Below, piece by piece: positions 60,764 through 64,000 of a stretch of 64,000 nt of DNA. The stretch is from Catenuloplanes niger (lineage in GTDB: Bacteria > Actinomycetota > Actinomycetes > Mycobacteriales > Micromonosporaceae). The notes below the pieces were generated by a model. The model was not told the DNA's origin, ran no database searches, and saw only the letters and a program-made list of their open reading frames with translations. The position numbers and the translations under genes are program-made. The stretch spans positions 8,790,501-8,854,500 of the forward strand of contig NZ_JAVDYC010000001.1 of NCBI RefSeq assembly GCF_031458255.1, in the 5' to 3' direction. Within the stretch, counting starts at the first letter, position 1. Each line of letters starts with the position of its first letter.

Positions 60764-61374
60764 CGGCGGTGCCGGGCGGGATCCCCGGGACGGTCCGGCT
60801 CATCTGCGATTCGTGCGGCGACGCGAACGACCAGCCTGACCACTTGGTGCGGGAGGACGAACTGGTGTGGCCGGTGGTCAGCGATGCGGGTTGGTCCGGC
60901 TCCGCCTTCGCCGCCGGACGTCATCTCTGCCCGGCCTGCCGAACCGCGCCGGAGACCCCGCCGGTCGAGGCGCCATCAGCAGTACCGGCCGGTGCGGTGG
61001 TCGCCCGGGGCGCCGGCGAAACTCTCGTCGCCGAGGTGACCGGCGCTGTCGATCGGCACGTCGCGGACACATTGCAGAACGCGATCGAGCGTGCGCCTGG
61101 AAGCTGCGCGAATGTCGTGCTCGATCTGGGTGGCGTGGCGATCGTCGACCCCGAGGGCCTGTCCGGGCTCGTTCGTGTGCGTCAGGCGTGTCGGCGTCGT
61201 AGCGGGCAGGTGTGCCTGGCCGCGCCGTCGAGATTCGTCCTGGCCGTGCTGCACACCATGCGCCTCTCCGGGGCCTTTCCGTGCTTCGCCGATCGTTCCG
61301 CCGCGCTGGCGTGGAGCCGGTCGTCCGCGCCGGACACCGTGAACGCCGCCGAGCCGGCTGACGGCGTCGGCTGA
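60760..61374 (+). CDS. Zinc-ribbon-like plus STAS-domain protein
   Basis: A 204-residue protein. The N-terminal part has ICDSCGDANDQ...LCPACRTAP, a possible C-x2-C...C-x2-C zinc site. The STAS domain follows (about 80-190): LVAEVTGAVDRHVADTLQNA, then NVVLDLGGVAIVDPEGLSGL, where the usual phosphoacceptor position is Glu, so it may behave as constitutively active (inference). It is translationally coupled to the STAS gene upstream. Confidence 0.75.
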   Translation: MTAVPGGIPGTVRLICDSCGDANDQPDHLVREDELVWPVVSDAGWSGSAFAAGRHLCPACRTAPETPPVEAPSAVPAGAVVARGAGETLVAEVTGAVDRHVADTLQNAIERAPGSCANVVLDLGGVAIVDPEGLSGLVRVRQACRRRSGQVCLAAPSRFVLAVLHTMRLSGAFPCFADRSAALAWSRSSAPDTVNAAEPADGVG

Positions 61375-61576
61375 TCCTCCGGTGCCCGACGGTACGAGCC
61401 GGCGAGTGCCACGCCTGCACCACCGGCGGATGGTCGCCGGCCTCGGCCGTCGGCTGGACCGCGCCCGTGGCCGTGACGGTTTGCGGACGTCAATGTGAGG
61501 TGCCGGGGTACGTAGCCGAAGCGGTGCGCCTCCGGCCGTGTTCTCCGGCATTCTCGTGCGACCGTGTTCAATGCGC

Positions 61577-63172
61577 TCAGGCCGACGCGGACCCAGCCGG
61601 AGCCGGCTGTGTGGCCGGCGGCGGAGCTGGGGCCGCCGACGGCACCGGCGCGGTCGCCGACGGCACCGGCGCGGTCGCCGACGGCACCGGCGCGGTCGTC
61701 GCAGGTGCTGACTCGGCTGGCTCGGGTTCTGACGATGGTGGTGAGGACGGTGGTGGTGAGGACGGCGGTGCAGCCGCCGAGGGCGAAGGCGACAACGGCC
61801 CGCCGACCGGCACGGAAGACGGGTCGGGTACCGCGTTGTCCTCGGTGGCACGGGTCGGCGGCGCCACGACGCCCGCCTCGCGTGAACGCACCTCGACCCG
61901 CACGCCACCGCACGGCGTACGGTCAATGGTGAACCCGGTGGGCAGGCCGGACACGGCCGGATCGAATCGGCCGCCGACCCGTACCGTGATTGCGGTGCCC
62001 ACCGGCAGCCGATCCTGCGCGACGATGCGTACCGTCCGCTGATCCTGGGACCACGCGGTCGCAGGCCGCACCTCGGTCAGCGTGTGCCCGCGCGGTACCG
62101 CGAAGGTAAGGGCCCACCCCGTCAGCGCGAGGCGGCCGGTGTTGGTCACCGTCAGCGTCGCCGCGAACGTGCCGTCGGTGCCACGCCGGGTTTCGTACCG
62201 CGCCGAGCATGCCGGGCCCGCCGGCGCATCGTCCGCCGCCCTCACCCGGTCGGGAGCCGTACCACCGATCTGTGCCGCCACGATGGCCGCGGTCACCACC
62301 GCGGCGGACCCGGCCAGCACACCGGCGATGCGTCGCGGGCGTGCCGCCGGTGTACGCCCGGCCGGACATGCGTGCTCGGCCACCGCGGCACGCAGCTCGT
62401 GCGCGACATCACTGGCCGTGGGCCGCGCCCGCGGATCCGCTGCGACGCAGCGCCGGTGCAGGGACGCAACCGATGCGGGAAGTCCTCGCGCGTGCGGCGG
62501 CGCCGGCGACGGGCCGGTCCGCTGGCGGGATGTGGGCGCCGCGCGGCGCCCGGACAGGCACTCGCCGAGCGTTACCGCGAGCGCGTAGACGTCTCCGGAC
62601 GGCAATGCCGGTCCGCCGTGCACCTGCTCCGGCGCGAGGAAGGCGAGCGTGCCCCAGACGCGGCCGGTCGGGTCGAGGGTTTCCCGGCCCGCCGGTGACG
62701 CTACACCGAAGTCGATGATTTTCGCGCCCTCCGCGGAGAGCATCACGTTGGCCGGCTTGATGTCCCGGTGCACGAGCCCGGCCGCGTGCGCCGCTGCCAG
62801 CCCTTCGGCGATCTCGGCGCACACGCGCGCCGCCTGCGCCCACGGTAGAGGGCCGCGGCGCAGGCGATCGGCCAGCGTCTCGCCCTCGATGAACTCCAGC
62901 ACCAGGTACGGAGTGGTGTGGCCCCATGCCTCGTCCTCGCCGTAGTCGAAGATTCGGGCGACCCGCGGATGGCTCAACCGCGCCGCGGCGGCGGCCTCGT
63001 CGCGCATCCGCCGGGCGGAGGCCGGCTCCGGGTCCGATGCCGGCGACCACACCTTGACGGCCACCGTACGGCGCAATACGAGGTCGTGGCCGCGCCAGAC
63101 GACGGCCATGCCACCGCGCCCGATCTGCGCGTCCAACCGGTACCGGTCTCCTATGCACCTCATCCTGGCCAA
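61577..63172 (-). CDS. Ser/Thr protein kinase with extracellular CBM2-like domain
   Basis: A 531-residue protein. The kinase domain (about 10-265) has the Gly loop IGRGGMAVVW, the Lys in TVAVKVW, catalytic HRDIKPANVML, DFG in KIIDFGVAS and APE in FLAPEQVHGG. A transmembrane helix (about 285-305) follows, then a CBM2-like domain (about 320-425; CSARYETRRGTDGTFAATLT, LTGWALTFAVPRG, GFTIDRTPCGG) and a Pro/Ser/Thr-rich tail containing three 7-residue repeats. The outside domain may sense a polysaccharide or cell-wall ligand. Confidence 0.88.
   Translation of the reverse strand: MARMRCIGDRYRLDAQIGRGGMAVVWRGHDLVLRRTVAVKVWSPASDPEPASARRMRDEAAAAARLSHPRVARIFDYGEDEAWGHTTPYLVLEFIEGETLADRLRRGPLPWAQAARVCAEIAEGLAAAHAAGLVHRDIKPANVMLSAEGAKIIDFGVASPAGRETLDPTGRVWGTLAFLAPEQVHGGPALPSGDVYALAVTLGECLSGRRAAPTSRQRTGPSPAPPHARGLPASVASLHRRCVAADPRARPTASDVAHELRAAVAEHACPAGRTPAARPRRIAGVLAGSAAVVTAAIVAAQIGGTAPDRVRAADDAPAGPACSARYETRRGTDGTFAATLTVTNTGRLALTGWALTFAVPRGHTLTEVRPATAWSQDQRTVRIVAQDRLPVGTAITVRVGGRFDPAVSGLPTGFTIDRTPCGGVRVEVRSREAGVVAPPTRATEDNAVPDPSSVPVGGPLSPSPSAAAPPSSPPPSSPPSSEPEPAESAPATTAPVPSATAPVPSATAPVPSAAPAPPPATQPAPAGSASA
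61635..61697. repeat. Three tandem 21-bp repeats in the kinase tail
   Basis: Three identical 21-base units (61635-61655, 61656-61676, 61677-61697) encode repeated TAPVPSA in the extracellular tail. The count is likely to vary between strains. Confidence 0.85.
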
Positions 63173-63219
63173 CGCTGCCGGACCATCGTCTCGGATCTTC
63201 CGCGTCGGAGTGACGGATG

Positions 63220-63310
63220 GATGACTTTTCGCCGGAGCGGCCAGGTGCCGGCCGCCTTGCGGCCAGGACGATGGTGAATCATTCGCGGAGCGGGCGTACG
63301 GTGCGGGAAT
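63220..63310 (-). pseudogene. Decayed fragment of a STAS gene
   Basis: The DNA at 63247-63306 closely matches 56680-56740 within the STAS gene of this window (the stretch around RLLRERFTMVLAATRP). Leftward translation gives PLRE-stop-FTIVLAARRPA with a stop inside and no continuation, so it is a degenerate copy. Confidence 0.6.
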
Positions 63311-64000
63311 CCCGGCTGGATGACTTCGACTCCGGCGGTGAGATCCGCCGTCGCCGGTTCGCGCTCATGCCATCTGCGGCACCCTTCACGCTCTCGTGCC
63401 AATCAGGTGCAGACAAGCACGGAATGTCGATCACGTGCACTGCGGCCGCGCGTAAGACCCTATTCCCACATCCGCTCGTGTCCGTGAGCGACCAGCTTCT
63501 CGTCTCGACTACGTGCCTGTATGTCACACGTTTGACATGGAAGCGATCGGTCGGCGTGAAGCGCGTGGGGCAGGGTCGTATCGATCGGAAGATACCTGCC
63601 TGCCCACCCGGAGAGCCGCCGACACGCTGGTCGTGAGTGACTGCCACGGCGGTCCCTCCGGGAGATCATCGCCAGATGCGCGGGGCAGGGAGCCACTGGA
63701 CGCGAGCATCGGCGCGACTGACGGGACTGTCACGTTCACCGTCACCGGGCGTCGGTTGCTCGTGGCGGAGAGGACGTCTGATGAGGCACGTGCCTGACGG
63801 CTGTATCCGGCCGCCGCAGAACGGCACCGGTCGTCGCTGGCCGGTCGCCCCGGTGCTGCTGGTGCCCGCCGGGAGCTGGGCGGGACGCCCGGCGTCGCAC
63901 CATCGTCGCGGTGGTGACCGTACCCGTACCGTCCTGCTCTGAGAGACGGCTGACGCCGCGCCGCCAGGAGGGTTGATCGACCGGCCGGTCACGGGCACGG
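63311..64000. other. Stretch without a recognisable gene
   Basis: Frames here are short and without recognisable motifs. No strong promoter or terminator stands out. The window ends before the next clear gene. Confidence 0.45.

Noticed and set aside
1-64000. CRISPR arrays, tRNA or rRNA genes
   Set aside because: No spaced direct-repeat array or RNA gene signature was found by reading.

Overview
This is GC-rich (about 72%) actinomycete chromosomal DNA. The CBM2-bearing arabinofuranosidase and protein kinase, the CebR-type operator and the general style point to a Micromonosporaceae-like soil organism (inference, not proven). No rRNA, tRNA or CRISPR array was seen.

Region 1 (1-22.6 kb) is a metallophore-type biosynthetic cluster. 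Its domain set is almost that of yersiniabactin, but spread over four proteins: an NRPS with carrier-Cy-A-carrier (A-domain code reads cysteine), a KS-AT-KR-ACP-Cy-TE hybrid, a free-standing protein with two methyltransferase domains, and a carrier-Cy-carrier NRPS, plus a saccharopine-dehydrogenase-like reductase and a thiol-oxidase-like flavoprotein. One A domain, three Cy domains and five carriers match yersiniabactin one for one. The NRPS starts an apparent operon that runs on, by overlapping start and stop codons, into a complete Dpp/Nik/Cnt-type ABC importer, so making and uptake are probably co-transcribed. Good Zur-like 15-mers lie in the divergent 10.6 kb promoter, with weaker ones before the other two transcription units, which suggests zinc-starvation control. 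No starter-unit (salicylate) genes are in the window; they may lie to the left.

Region 2 (22.6-29 kb) is accessory DNA: an intact-looking IS630-type element, two unrecognised genes, a frameshifted IS3-type element, a CebR-box-controlled GH62 arabinofuranosidase and a decayed esterase.

Region 3 (29-39.3 kb) has two secreted proteins, a sugar ABC importer without its own ATPase, and a graveyard of IS110 and IS256 remnants that have truncated a HEAT-repeat gene and a methyltransferase gene.

Region 4 (39.3-64 kb) is an ion-homeostasis and general-stress island: KtrA/KtrB-type K+ uptake, NhaA, a K+ channel, decayed NhaP-type and YetF-type fragments, several PRC-barrel proteins, a SigB/SigF-type sigma factor fused to a STAS domain, four further STAS genes or remnants, a Csp copper-storage protein beside a copper-chaperone-like lipoprotein, a trehalase-type GH15, a BON protein, a TetR/methyltransferase pair and a Ser/Thr kinase. 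Candidate SigB-type promoters precede several of these. Three copies of one conserved leader-RNA element precede ktrB, a glycosyltransferase gene and nhaA, each placing the Shine-Dalgarno sequence at its 3' end. This shared leader and the zinc-regulated split metallophore system are the two most notable items.
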